A DNA stretch of 64,000 nucleotides from Peromyscus leucopus (Eukaryota > Chordata > Mammalia > Rodentia > Cricetidae), in NCBI RefSeq assembly GCF_004664715.2, contig NC_051082.1:10525498-10589497 (forward strand). Reading direction: 5' to 3'. Below, in pieces: positions 53,505-64,000 of the stretch; the first letter of the stretch is position 1; every line of letters begins with the position of its first letter. The notes beneath the pieces were generated by a model, which was not told where the DNA came from, made no database searches, and saw nothing but the letters and a program-made list of their open reading frames with translations. The translations under genes were made by a program, and so were the position numbers.

Positions 53505-53934
53505 AAAGTTTCCATGATCCCTTAAGAAGCCTGATAATTCTATTTCTCTAAGTTCACTTGACTTGGAGAGAGGTCTTGCTAGTGTGGATCCATTCACCTG
53601 CACTGGTCTAGAACGGTCCCTGCCTGAGACACTGGAGTCTCCACAGTGTGTCTCTGTGTGCTTCCCTTGCGAGTTCACAGAACGGTGGCAGGGTCCAGCG
53701 GTGAGCACGGTGAGTAGCACCCAGCTCTCGTTTCCCAACTCTCACGACACCTGCTATGGCCATTACAGGCCAAACCCATAATCAAGACACGAAGCACAAG
53801 CCTGTTTACCTTAATGATGAAAGAAGTACTGAGGACGTCAAGGTATCAAACCTCGCCCCAATCACTGTGACAGTTTAAGAAAGAAGTAGCAGGGTCTGTT
53901 CTGATTCCTTGAAGAAGGGGGACTGTCCCCAGGG
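53505..53934. other. unique sequence, nothing recognised
   Basis: Non-repetitive spacer. Confidence 0.5.
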
Positions 53935-54175
53935 GCTGTGAGGTGGCTGTCACACGGACATCTGCAGTCAGGAAGCTGAGAGCGATGGATGCTGGTGCTC
54001 AGCTCAGTCAGGGTCCCTGTTCACTCAGTCTGGGACCCCGGTCTGCAGGGTGGGTCACTCATGCTTAGGGTAAGTCTTCCGGCCTCCATTAGCCTAGTCT
54101 AGAAACTCCCTCACGGACACACCCAGAGGTGTGTTTCCATGGCGATTCAAAATCCCGTCGCGTTGACAGTGAAGA
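53935..54175 (+). mobile_element. LTR-like rodent interspersed repeat
   Basis: 'gcagtcaggaagctgagagc', 'atgctggtgctcagctcagt', 'cagtctgggaccccggtctg' and 'ctagaaactccctcacggac' are in the order of a common rodent repeat. Family name not certain. Confidence 0.7.
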
Positions 54176-54906
54176 CTCACCGCCACATGTCTTACGGGAG
54201 TGCCCAGCTTTGAGTGCCCCCCATCCGGCTGTACTTCCCTTATGTGACTTCGAGAAGAATCGCCAGTGCTTTCTGTCTCATTCCAATTCTTCTACCGAAC
54301 CAGCACTGGCCCAGCATCTGTCTGACTTGGCTTATCCAGCTTTCTACCTTTACTAGAGCCAACGTTTAAAACTGGGGGTATTACAGATAGAAATCGGGGA
54401 TCTCTCACCCTGGAAGGTTTATCAGCGTTGGTTCAGCTACCCAAGATGTGGACGATGGGCACAGGTGGGCTGTGGCCCCTCGGAGGGGACACCCATTGCC
54501 CTTTGCTGTCTGTGTGGCACCGTCTCATCTCACCGGTGGTTCCCAAACACTACAGATCTCCTTCTGCACAGGGCTGGCTTCCTTCCTCTCCACTCTCCCT
54601 CAGTGGCGGTCAATACTTGAGTCAGAGCTCCTGGGACCAAATAGTGGAAGAGTCTCACTCTGGGGTTGAAGGTGTTTTTCTGTGGTGCCTCGGTTTCTCG
54701 AGTTGAAAACCTTTATCATCCAGGTGCCTTTAATTTTATGCCATTAGGTTTGGAGACTCCAGTCCTTCTGAAACCCTAGTTTCTATGATGCTTTGGCCAG
54801 GGGAAAAGGCTCATTTGAGTGAAGACAGGGGCATACACACAATCACGTACACGTGAAATGTCACAAGGTGCTTCATCTGCAAACTCCACCCCTAGAAATA
54901 GAAGTA
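54176..54906. other. unique sequence, nothing recognised
   Basis: Non-repetitive. Frames up to 92 codons, none with recognisable domains. Confidence 0.5.
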
Positions 54907-55045
54907 TAATTTGAACACATGCCTGTAATCCTGGCACTTGGGAGGCAGAGACAGGAGGATCAGAAGCGTAAGGTCAACCTGGGCTGCAGAGTGAGTTTCA
55001 AGACCAGCCTAGGCTACATGAGAGTATGCCTTTAAAGAAGTGTGG
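54907..55045 (+). mobile_element. old B1-family SINE
   Basis: 'acatgcctgtaatcctggca', 'cttgggaggcagagacagga' and 'agaccagcctaggctacatg' follow B1 order at moderate divergence. Confidence 0.8.
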
Positions 55046-55790
55046 TGTCTACCCTTGGGTTTACAGGAGATCCTAAATTCCCATCAGAATGTCCAGCGAT
55101 GGTTCTAGATAGACAATTCTGAGGTCTGCCCAGGACTCCAGAGAAGCAGCCTCCAGCCAGAGGTCGCCATCTGGTCCCGGTTCCTGTTTCCCTTCCCCAT
55201 TCACTCTTTCAAAGAACAGAGGGAAAAATCAAGACAGCTCTAGCCAAATGACCCGTGCTGAGCAGAGCACGTCAGGGCCAGGAGGGCCCTGACCCTCCTA
55301 TGGAGGTAACAAATTGGCTGCTGTGTCTGTGCCTGGCCTGAGGGGGGGCGGCAGGAAGGGGGAAATGGGGAGGTAGATGGCAGCGTGGGACAGAGCTGGG
55401 GTCATGGGGTCAACAGCCTGAGCTTCAGGCGTCCACACAGCAGCTCCATCCACTCCTTCCCAGGAAATAGCCAGCGCCGTGGGGCAAGGCATGCAGAGGT
55501 CGGTGGAGGCCACAGCATGCACACACAAGCATGTGTCTGTGCACTCCAGCGTGTGTGTCCCCCCCCTGGCTCAGGGCGGGGAGAAGCAGTGAATTGAATT
55601 CTTTTACAAGATCTGCAAGGACCTCTGACCCCATCCACAGTTTTTAAGCACATAAGATACACTTTGGTTTTTCTCTGTGGCGCAGTTTGGCCTTGTAGGT
55701 GGAGAGTTTCTGATACTGTCCCCGAGTTCAGGTCTCTCTTACTTAACACTGTGTGTGTCTCTGAAGGGCAGCTTATCCTGAAAGGGGCAG
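55046..55790. other. unique sequence, nothing recognised
   Basis: GC-rich and non-repetitive. A 135-codon minus-strand frame (55402-55809) has no recognisable domain. Confidence 0.5.
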
Positions 55791-55898
55791 GAGCTAGGTG
55801 TGGTGGCACTCACTTGCCATGGCAATGCTTGGGAGGCTGAGGCAGGAGGACTGGGCGTTTGAGGCTAGCCTGTGCTACGTGGTAAGACCCTTGGCAGG
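55791..55898 (+). mobile_element. old B1-family SINE
   Basis: 'gctaggtgtggtggcactca', 'ttgggaggctgaggcaggag' and 'gaggctagcctgtgctacgt' follow the left part of B1. The tail has become polypurine. Confidence 0.75.
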
Positions 55899-56021
55899 GG
55901 GAGGGAGAGAGAAGAGGAAAGAAAGGAGAAGACAGGGAGGGAGGCAGAGAGGGAAGGAAGGGAGGGAGGGAGAGAGAGAGAGAGAAGGGAAAGAAGGAAG
56001 AAAGAAAGGAGGGAAGGAAGG
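55899..56021. repeat. (GGGA/GAAA)n polypurine tract
   Basis: About 120 bp of nearly pure purine after the B1. Confidence 0.93.
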
Positions 56022-56169
56022 AGCAATAATTTGCTCACATTTGTGAAAACTAAATATTTATGTATCACATGTTCAGAGAAGTAAGTACAGGCTGTAATTA
56101 TTCAATCTCCACACATGAGGGACTTGACATGCAATTCATACGAGGGACTTTGCGCGCCAAGCAGTGTTC

Positions 56170-56275
56170 ATTCTACTTAAAACACATCATGTAAACCCCT
56201 CCATCCTCGGAAAAGAGGAATGCGTTCGATGTCCTTGGTACAGATAAGGACACTAAGGCTTAAGAAAGCCAGGTC
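56170..56275 (-). mobile_element. MIR SINE, antisense
   Basis: 'cagataaggacactaaggct' and 'taagaaagccaggtctcctg' after 'catgtaaacccctccatcct' match antisense MIR. Confidence 0.55.
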
Positions 56276-56372
56276 TCCTGTCCAGAGTTTCTTGACTGAG
56301 GACTGAAGAAGCCAGCCTCAGTCCAAAGATGGGACTCTTGACCAATCACTGTGACCTACAGAGCACAAGTCA

Positions 56373-56695
56373 ATGGCTGGCTGGATGGCTGGATGGATGG
56401 ATGGATGGGGATGGGTGGGTGGGTGGTGTGACTGGCTGGCTGGCTGGCTGGATGGATGGATGGATGATGGATGGATGATGGATGGATGGATGCATGGATG
56501 ATGGTGGCTGGCTGGCTGGTGGCTGGCTGGCTGGCTGGCTGGATGATGGATGGATGGTGGATGGATGGATGATGGATGGATGGATGGATGGATGGATGGA
56601 TGGATGGATGGATGGGTGGGTGGGTGGGTGGATGGATGGATGGATGGATGGATGGATGGATGGATGGATGAATGGGTGGATGGGTGAATGGATGC
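56373..56695. repeat. (GGAT)n/(GGCT)n array
   Basis: About 320 bp alternating GGAT and GGCT blocks with GGGT. Trp/Met/Gly and Ser/His/Pro frames through it are compositional. Confidence 0.96.
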
Positions 56696-58110
56696 CATTC
56701 TTTTTGTCTTACTTTACATATTCTTTCCATTTGAACTTGTGTCCAGACTCCAGGGAAAATCAGGCCTCTCCCGTCTGTACACACCCTTCCCTCTGTCCTG
56801 CCTCTGACACTGGTCCCTCGGTCTCCATCGCCATCTCACAATCGCTATCCCTGTCTGCTCCCGGCTCTCCCTTCAAAGTCAGGCCCAAGAAATCATCCCC
56901 CACCTCAGTACTTCTTGCTTTAATTCTCCCTGGCTGGCCTAATTACTTTGCCCTGTGGTGAGAGGAGACCTCCCCTGCGACAGCCCCCAAGGATGTGCTG
57001 GGGCGGTGTGGGAGAAGGGGAAATCAGGACAGCCAATGAGGTACAAAGCCCAGGGTCCTCTGCGCCTATGGCCCCAGTCCTGCTGTAGTGTGTTTGATGT
57101 TTACAATTGAATTTGAGCAGGAGTGTGGTCTGGGGCCACACGGGTCTCTCCAGTGCTACCTTTAGTGTTTGTCCTGTGGCTCATTACCCAGTGACACTTA
57201 ACACATCATCAAACTGCTTTACAGTCACGACCAGCATGGCTTCTGGCCCTGAAATCACAGGCAGTGGGGCACACTGACCTCCCAGTAACTGGGACTGGGG
57301 CCCAGAACACACACATACACATCAGGGGATCAAAAGCCATCCTAGGAAAACCAGACCTGGAGTTGAATTAGAGACTCAAGACCCCTGACCTCTCCCAACC
57401 CTCAGTGATAAGACTCAGAGTTCAGGGGGCCTGGCATGGTGTCATGGCAAAGCATCCTGCTTGCTGCCACGTGGCCGGGTGGGATTTGCCACTTGCCTGA
57501 TACTAGTGACCACTGCAGAGGATCATAGCATCTGTGACCTTCCTTCGGGCCAAGGACACCCATCCCAGAAGCTGCCGCTGGAAAGATGGAGTTGACACTT
57601 ACCTAGAAAGTGATTAACCCAGAGCAAGCGGTGGCCTGTGGCTATTGGAAGTATCCACTCCTCTCTCTCTCTCTGTTCTCTGAAGATCAGGGTCAGAGGG
57701 TCTAGGCTGTCAGCTATCAGCGTTTCCTTCACCCAAGTTATATTCAAATTTTGCCAGAAAGCCACAGTAAGAAGAGCAGCAAAACAATAATTCAAGGGCC
57801 AAGTTCCACTGAAGCCAGCTGCACCGTGGGTTTGTGTGTGCAAATAGATGCAATATACGCAGAGACATAGGCGTGCATTATACAGAGAGGGGAGGGAGGG
57901 AACCTCCTCTGTGTACAGCATCATGGACCATTTACAGGAACTACCTCTAGAACACAGCAGGGAAGGGGGAGGGGCCAGCAAGGGGTTGCAATGGATCAGG
58001 GTGATTGCGATCCAAATGTTACAACCTGTTTGATCGCTGGAATCCATGTAAAGATGGAAGGGGAAAAGTGACTCCGCAAAGTTGTTCTCTGACCCGTCAT
58101 TTGTGTCATG
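56696..58110. other. unique sequence, nothing recognised
   Basis: About 1.4 kb without a recognised repeat except a short CT run at 57659-57674. No exon recognised. Confidence 0.5.

Positions 58111-58160
<50 letters not shown>
58111..58160. repeat. (CA)n microsatellite
   Basis: About 25 uninterrupted CA units. Confidence 0.97.
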
Positions 58161-58165
<5 letters not shown>

Positions 58166-58974
58166 CACAATCATATACACATACACATGTAAGTAACAAT
58201 TACAAGTCAATAAGTAATTTAACTTTTAAAAGCCAGAGGAGGCTGGAGACCAGCAGAATAGTCCTTGGCTTCCTTTCGGAAATGTGAGCCCAGACCTGGG
58301 GAACTGGAGGAGGCCTCGCTCTGTCCAACCGTGGATGGGAGGCCTTCGCCGAGGGCAAGGGAGATGCCACAGAGAGGTACCCTGTGGGTCAAGGTACTCA
58401 CGGGCCCCTTCCCCTCTCCTAGTGTCCAGCATCCTCCTGGAGCCTCTGTAGTTCCTAAATCTCCTTGACGTAGTGACTGAGAAGGGCCGGCTGTCACAGC
58501 TGACGTGCGGTAATGAGGCAGGGTTAATACTCAGAAGGTCACGCTGCCATTCCGAATTTCATGGTATTCGGTAACACAGGCAGTAACCAACGTGGAGGCC
58601 AGGAGGTACACAGTAAGGGCCCCTGGGTACAGGCCCGGGATAAAAGCTGACGCCAGGTTCTCATGGTGTAGGGAAGATGCCCTAGGATGCTGGGATCATG
58701 GCCTTGTCCTCCCTCTCACCTCTGACCTCTCTTTGCTATGGGAACTGTTCTTCGTCCAGCTCTGAGAGGTGAGTCCCCAAGACTCTAGAAAAATGGTGCC
58801 TATCCTATACAGAATGTGGAGATGAATGCTTTCTATCCACGTCACTGGATTTGAAGATGCTTAGGAGATAAGCACCTAGATGGATCTATGAGGTCATTTC
58901 CAGAGAGGGAAACCCAGCCTGAATGATGCCGACACCCTGAATGACTGGGCGCCCAGGCAGAATGAAAGGAGAAA
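58161..58974. other. unique sequence, nothing recognised
   Basis: Non-repetitive, moderately GC-rich at 58260-58500. Confidence 0.5.
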
Positions 58975-59155
58975 GCTGGCTGAGCACCAATACTTGTCTC
59001 TCTCTGCTTCCGGACTGCACCGTGAACGGCCACCCCATGCTTTCGCCACCATGATGGACTGTATCCCCTGAAACAGTGAACCAGAATAAATCCTTGGTTC
59101 TTCGGCTCGCTTTTGTCAGGGCCTTTTTGTCACAGCAAGAAAAGGCACTCATCGA
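58975..59155 (+). mobile_element. LTR-like rodent repeat fragment
   Basis: 'ccaccatgatggactgtatc', 'gaaccagaataaatccttgg' and 'cctttttgtcacagcaagaa' are in the same order as at 28575-28745. Confidence 0.7.
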
Positions 59156-59252
59156 TGCTACACATTTGCTAGGCTGCCAATCCAAGGAGAAGGTGAAGCT
59201 GAGAAGGATGGCAGGGCTTCCTGGGCAGATGTGTATGGAGGTAGAGTGAAGA

Positions 59253-59334
59253 TGAGCGTAGTGGCCCAGACCTGTAATCCCAGCACTCAGGAGGCTGAGG
59301 CAGGAGGGGATGAGTCCAAGGCAAGACTTGTCAT
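59253..59334 (+). mobile_element. old B1-family SINE fragment
   Basis: 'gtagtggcccagacctgtaa', 'tcccagcactcaggaggctg' and 'aggcaggaggggatgag' match the left half of B1. Confidence 0.75.
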
Positions 59335-59442
59335 TTTCAAAAGAAAAGGGATCTGGGAGAAGTTGGGGGAGGGGAAGGGCATGATCAGGATTTAGGATAT
59401 GAAAAACATTAATTTCCATAAAAAATTCAAATTAAAAAAAAA
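59335..59442 (+). mobile_element. possible short L1 3' end
   Basis: 'ggggaagggcatgatcagga' then an A/T-rich 'aattcaaattaaaaaaaaag' resembles the last 100 bases of an old rodent L1. Confidence 0.4.
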
Positions 59443-59554
59443 GTCCTCCTCATGGTTGAATAAGGAGGTGGAGGAGAAGCCATGCTTGCACAGATGAGGG
59501 GTGGGTGTAACACATCCAAACAGGAAGCAAGATGAGGCTCAACCCCCAGCCAAG

Positions 59555-59935
59555 TGACTCCAGCTGCCGGTGTTGCACTAGCTCATGCTTGAGAAAAACA
59601 GCTGAAACTAACTGTAGAACAATAGCTCATAAAGCTCGTAAGAGAAACCTGGTCCACCCGCATGCAACAGGTCTGGCAGAACGCATCATCTCGGGGGGGG
59701 AAGGGGGGACAGGGACTTCGACAAATTGGAGAGCTCTTTCATTGAACGCTATCTCGGAAGAACTTCAATTAAAGAAAAATAATAACAAATGTCTACGTAT
59801 CTTTAAATGAACAAGCTAAGACTGAGGAATTAGAGTAAATCTCATTAAAATTAAATGGAGGTCCTATTGCCCTGAAATAAACAGATTGATTACAAGCTTG
59901 GAGTTGCAGCAAGTTCCACCATTAGGGGGGTAGTC
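59555..59935. promoter_or_regulatory. candidate conserved noncoding patch
   Basis: Unique sequence with retained CpGs ('aacgcatcatctcgg', 'tctacgtatct') and AT-rich words ('cattaaaattaaatgg', 'agattgattac'). No repeat match. Regulatory role is inference only. Confidence 0.25.
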
Positions 59936-59999
59936 CTACCTAAAAATGCAGCTGATTAAAGAAAGCTGAGCTGTCAATGAGGTCATGTGAAATCCACAT

Positions 60000-60111
60000 C
60001 CTGATCACACACAGTGAGCCCCGAATCCACTGATGCCTGAACATACACAGTGAGATCCTGGATCCACCTGCTGATGCCTGATCATATGCAGTGAGCCTGG
60101 ATCCATCAATG
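60000..60111. repeat. three-copy minisatellite, unit 35-41 bp
   Basis: Units at 60000-60035, 60036-60076 and 60077-60111 all start 'cctga', contain 'cagtgag' and end 'atccac...gatg' or a close variant. Confidence 0.85.
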
Positions 60112-60514
60112 CCCCAGCACAAATAAACCTTTCAACCAGTCAGGTCACTTAACAAGCATCCTCATTCCTTTGGGTGATCTTGTGGTTGCTGGACAGATGG
60201 TTCTTTGGTGGTGACATTTGTGTATGAATATTCTTCACAGGAAACACAGGTGACTCTGTCTGGGAGTCCTTTCTCCTGCTCCTCGCCCCAAAAGTACTTT
60301 TAGCATGCAGAAAAAAAACAAGTGCACCAAGAGGCTGAAACTCCAGCACTAACCCTTGGCCCATGACTTCAGGGGACGGACAGACAGACAGACAGCTTTT
60401 CCAGTACTCTTGCCTCTTGGCTGAGCTCACTCTAAAAGATGTCCTATATTGTCCCATAGAGTTCCTTGGGGGGGGCAACTCCATTGTCTATATTGTTTTT
60501 GTTTGTTTTGTTTT
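60112..60514. other. unique sequence, nothing recognised
   Basis: Non-repetitive, with a short CAGA run at about 60378-60394. Confidence 0.5.
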
Positions 60515-60702
60515 TGTTTTTAATTGTGTGTACCTGTGTGTCTATTTTTTTGGTATATGCATGAGTGCATTTCCTGTAGAGGTCAGATTCCACAGAGCTG
60601 GAGTTACAGGTAGTTGTGAGCTACCCAGCATGGGTGCTGGGACTTGAACTCAGGTCCTCTGCAAGAGTAGCACAGAATGCTTGATTGCTAAGCCATCTCT
60701 CA
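60515..60702 (-). mobile_element. B2/B3-type SINE, antisense
   Basis: 'ggagttacaggtagttgtga', 'gggacttgaactcaggtcct' and 'gattgctaagccatctctc' match antisense B2/B3, preceded by a T-rich tail. Confidence 0.8.
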
Positions 60703-61779
60703 CGCCTGTAATGCTGACTAGTTTGGTGGCAAATGCCTCTCTACTCTCTCCTAAACGTGCTGGCTTCCTGGCTCGTGTGCCACATGAGCAGCGTGCGCCT
60801 GTATCCTGCCTCAGAACCTGCTTTGAGGAAAGTCCCAAATATACTTCTACAGTCTTTGGAGTTCTGCACCTCAGATGCCCCAGAGCCCTGACTGTATTCT
60901 AACCCACAGGAGGCATACCCCAAGCTCTGGTGACTCCCAGGCTCATGTTCTCAATCCTTTTATGGATATAGCTCCATCCGAAGGCAGAGTTTACATGGCA
61001 CCAGTGAAGTCCCACGATGTCACCAAGCATCCTGCTCTTCCACAGTCATGGGAGCCTAGGGCATGCAAGGATAAAATGAGGGGCCTGGGTCTCCCAAGTG
61101 AAATGCTTCCCAGCCCAGAGCACGCACTAGGCTTGTGCATTGTGAATGATCCCATCTTCTTTGCTCATAAATGTTGCAAGCTCCCTGCTCCATACAGTGC
61201 TGTTAATAAGTTATACCTCACCTCTCTTTTAAGGCCCTTTTCCTAGCTAGCCAGTCGCCCATTAACTCTCCATTACTCTGATACGTCATTATGACGTCTC
61301 AGGTGGAGAGCTGGGGTACTGACACCCTCGGCCCAGAGGGAGACAGAGAACAGAAGGACTCATTAGGTTGCTGTGGCCAAGGCACTGTTTTCTTCCCCCA
61401 GAGACTATTTTCTGATGCTTTTAAAATAATGGACTCAAAGGTCTCCCATCCATATAAAAAAAAAAAAAAAAAACTCCCCAATAGCTTGGCAAGGACAGAG
61501 CCCGAGGCAGGTTAAAGCACCCTGAAAAGCAATTGTTTCTTCAAGTTCTTGATATTCCTTAAAAGATGGTTTGAGTCTCCTTAATGTAAGACCTCTCTTT
61601 CGGTCATCGGCTGATCGCAATTCAGGCCTCCATGAGGAATGTTTTCAAGCCCTAGGAATTTATTGTGTGGACCAGTATAGAGTGCTGAAGCGAGAAAGCA
61701 GGGTAGGAAGCCCATCAGGACACTTCTAAAGCTCAAGTGTTTGAGGCCACACCTCCAAGTCTCCATCTCCCTTGTGAAT
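60703..61779. other. unique sequence with a CRE-like inverted repeat
   Basis: No repeat recognised apart from an A18 run at about 61457-61474. Contains the inverted repeat at 61283-61297. Confidence 0.5.
61283..61297. promoter_or_regulatory. inverted CRE half-site pair
   Basis: 'acgtcat', one T, then 'atgacgt' is a perfect 15-bp inverted repeat made of two CREB/ATF half sites (tgacgt). Two CpGs are retained. Binding is inference. Confidence 0.35.
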
Positions 61780-61905
61780 ATGTGTGTATGTACATGTGCA
61801 TGCACCCATGTCCTCTGGGCACTTGAGAAAGAGAGGCAGGAGGATGGCGAGTTCAAGGGGAGCCCGAGCTGCACAGGGAGACCTTGCCCTTGTCTGAAAA
61901 CAAAA
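61780..61905 (+). mobile_element. degraded B1-family SINE
   Basis: 'gggcacttgagaaagagagg', 'caggaggatggcgagttcaa' and 'tgtctgaaaacaaaac' follow a diverged B1. Confidence 0.55.
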
Positions 61906-62306
61906 CGAATTATTTTACTTCGCACGGAAAGCACATTTGCACGTATACGGCACACCCACTGTGTGCTTGCACAGATACAGCATACTTATGCCTTGTTGCC
62001 AATGGGTGCTGGGCACGCTCTCACTTTCAGCCCAGCTGTGAGGCTGCCAGTCTACACAGCACAAAAACAGGTCCCTCCCATGGACCAGGTCCGAATGTTT
62101 ACAAAGCACTCTCACACACATTAACTCGTCAGCACGGAATCCGCTGACGGGGCCAAGATGAGAAATGGACGGCCGAAGGGTAATACATCATGGACCAGAA
62201 TAATCATTTAGCTCCTTGGATAAAGGCTCCCATCCAAGCTTGGATTACAGCTTTCAGCCACACACAAGGCAGATCGATAGCAACACCATCTTCATTCCGG
62301 AAGACC
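61906..62306. other. unique sequence, nothing recognised
   Basis: Non-repetitive spacer. Confidence 0.5.
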
Positions 62307-62740
62307 GTCTTAGTCAGCCTGGACTCCATGACAAAGTGCCCCAAGTAGTTGCCTCAAGCAACAGATGTATGCCTTCCGATTCTGGTCAAGGTCAGAGAAG
62401 TGGCCGCGCAGATGGGCTCTGGTGAGAGCCTCTTCCCCACTGGTAGAAAGTGTGGTTCAGACGCGAAATGCGTCTCACAGGCCCTAGTGTTTGCACACGT
62501 GGTCTCCGGGTGGTGGCGCTGCTCTGGAAAGTTGCGGAGTCTTCGGGAAGTGGAGCCCGGCTGGAGGAAGTGGGTCACTGGTGGCAGCCCTTGAAGTTTC
62601 ATATCCCAGTTCCACTTCCGGTCTGAGGACACAAGAGAACCAGCTGCCTCATGCTCCTGGCGGCGAGCCTTCCTCACCATGGCAGACTCTGTCGTCTCAA
62701 GTGGTGAGCCAGGACGGACCCTTTCTCCTCACTTGTCCAG
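62307..62740 (+). mobile_element. LTR-like (MaLR-type) repeat remnant
   Basis: 'cttagtcagcctggactcca', 'ttgcctcaagcaacagatgt', 'ggctggaggaagtgggtcac' and 'ccctcaccatgg'-like segments resemble old MaLR/LTR repeats. It may be two adjacent remnants with a boundary near 62510. CpGs remain at 62455-62560. Confidence 0.45.
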
Positions 62741-63660
62741 CACCCGGCCATAGCCGTGAGGAATGCAAAACGGAGGGGTTGTACTCGATGTGTTTACCTT
62801 GGTGGAGAGAAGAGGGGACCTGGCCTCTCCCTCTTACACAGACACAAACTTCATCACAAGGTCCTGCCTTCCATAGCCACCTAAGCCTGATGAGTCCCCA
62901 GGTAACAGTTCCATCACCCGTGGGAGGTCTGAGCTGTCCCATCTCAGTTTTGAGGGCGACCCAGATTGGTAGTTTATGGGAATGGCCTGCTCCAGGCTCC
63001 TGAGTCCAGCAAAAGTAGCCGGGCTGTTTGCCTAAGGGGCATCCTACTCAGCCAGGAGGTACTCGGTATAAGATTGCATTCTTTGCACCAGGATAATCAG
63101 TATTCAGAGCAGGACATTGGGAAACCTCAAAAAAGCTCTTGCTTCCTCTAGTTCTTTGGCTGGCTGGCTGTAAAACGAAGAGGTCGGATATCCCCAAACA
63201 GCATCCCCCAGGCCCTTGCTCTGTGGGAAGGAGATAGATGTTTTGTGCCAAGCATCTCTTCCCCAGAGACCCTTGGATCATGCTGTCTTTATTTCGGGGG
63301 TGGGGGGAAGGGTTTCCTGGCTGCAGGACTTGTCAGTTCCTTCTCTTGCTGATATCACTTTTTATGTTCTAGGATGAGGTCGGGGAGGATTTTCCAAATT
63401 TATTTGACAACATATGGAATATGCATTCTGCCTGCTTTCTTGAGGGATTAGAGTCATTGCAGATTCCAGGTAGGGGGGAAAAATGTGAACAATATGAATG
63501 TAGACGTTTTCTTTGAGCCCTGACATTTATAACGTTGCCATTTGGGGTGTTGAATCCAGGCTTTCTTTCCTTATTCGAGGGGACAGTATATTAGTCCTAG
63601 GACAGCTGTGACAGAATCAGAGGCTCTCGCACTAGAACCCAGCTCCGTCAAAGCAAGAAC
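62741..63660. other. unique sequence, possible conserved patch at 63340-63560
   Basis: No repeat recognised. The 63340-63560 part is even in composition ('ccaaatttatttgacaacat', 'gaacaatatgaatgtagacg') and could be conserved, but evidence is weak. A G-rich run lies at 63296-63310. Confidence 0.35.
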
Positions 63661-63778
63661 TCATTGGTGGCGTGGTAGATGCCTATGATTCCATACTCAG
63701 GAAGCTGAGACAGGGGGATTGTGAATTCAAGACCAGACTGGGCTACACAAACAGACTTTGTCAAAAAAAAAAAAAAAT
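63661..63778 (+). mobile_element. old B1-family SINE
   Basis: 'ggtagatgcctatgattcca', 'gattgtgaattcaagaccag' and 'actttgtcaaaaaaaaaa' follow B1 order with an A15 tail. Confidence 0.75.
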
Positions 63779-64000
63779 CAACAACAATGAAAGGATTGAA
63801 GACTGAGTACTTTAAATCAACAGGGACTTTAAAGGCTGGGACTCCATGGTCTTGGTGTCCGCTGGGCCACACTGCCCCTGAGAGAAGCAAAGCTGACTCT
63901 ACCACACACCTTCCTCTCAGCATCCAGTAGTGGTCAACACAGCTTGTACTCCGGCTCCCAGCAGCATCCCTCCCGTTGCCGCCTCTGTTATCAGTGGGTG
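63779..64000. other. unique sequence to window end
   Basis: Nothing recognised. Confidence 0.5.

Noticed and set aside
56318..56961. Trp/Met/Gly and Ser/His/Pro repeat frames
   Set aside because: They are translations of the GGAT/GGCT array.
62450..62700. A CpG island promoter
   Set aside because: A handful of CpGs occur, but density is low, and the stretch resembles an old LTR-type repeat. No first-exon structure is seen.

Overview
This window looks like about 64 kb of rodent nuclear DNA with no protein-coding gene that I can support. It holds dozens of rodent SINEs (B1, ID, B4 and B2/B3 types), rodent L1 3' ends, LTR-like repeats, two copies of a small rodent hAT-type DNA transposon (URR1), ancient mammalian MIRs, and very long microsatellites. 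Several B1 copies (11147-11308, 18030-18194, 35269-35458) carry an 'aaaggcacaaagctacacagag'-type right end, or a close variant, where mouse and rat B1 usually have 'cagccagggctacacagag'. From memory of these families, that points to a cricetid rodent (hamster, vole or deer mouse group). The species and chromosome cannot be named from this sequence alone.

Layout. 1-11 kb: unique DNA with scattered MIR and old B1 copies, then large low-complexity blocks: a TG-rich block at 4365-5211 with higher-order duplications, a CTCACA minisatellite at 8886-9348, and a second TG block at 10676-11035. 11-19 kb: B1, B3 and B4 SINEs, two (CT)n tracts and a CAY array. 19-22 kb: a candidate conserved noncoding block (about 19.08-19.42 kb), then a three-layer nest in which an L1 lies inside an LTR-like element that lies inside a B2-type SINE. 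22-35 kb: MIRs, two long CAT/CAC arrays, and a cluster of L1 3' ends at 29-31 kb that includes an inverted piece. 35-45 kb: more SINEs, a CTCF-like motif inside a B2/B3 SINE (36158-36172), an L1 ORF2-like fossil, a second candidate conserved block (39.64-40.33 kb) that contains a perfect 29-bp palindrome, and an intact ID element. 44.7-47.3 kb: URR1, an LTR-like copy, the strongest candidate conserved noncoding block (45.83-46.58 kb), T51, and a five-part compound tetranucleotide array. 47.5-64 kb: B1 and B2 copies with clear target-site duplications, a second URR1, a possible retrocopied transcript end with A42, another L1 3' end, further GGAT, CT/CA and CA arrays, and mostly unremarkable unique DNA.

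The long open frames seen in six-frame translation are almost all low-complexity translations of microsatellites (His/Thr, Ser/Leu, Ile/Met runs) or antisense readings of SINEs. The only long open frame in non-repetitive sequence (31389-32012) has no recognisable domain and is probably chance. The features do not form a pathway or operon. The most likely function here is cis-regulatory: an intron or intergenic region with a few candidate enhancers. Repeat family names are from memory of consensus sequences, not from a database search.
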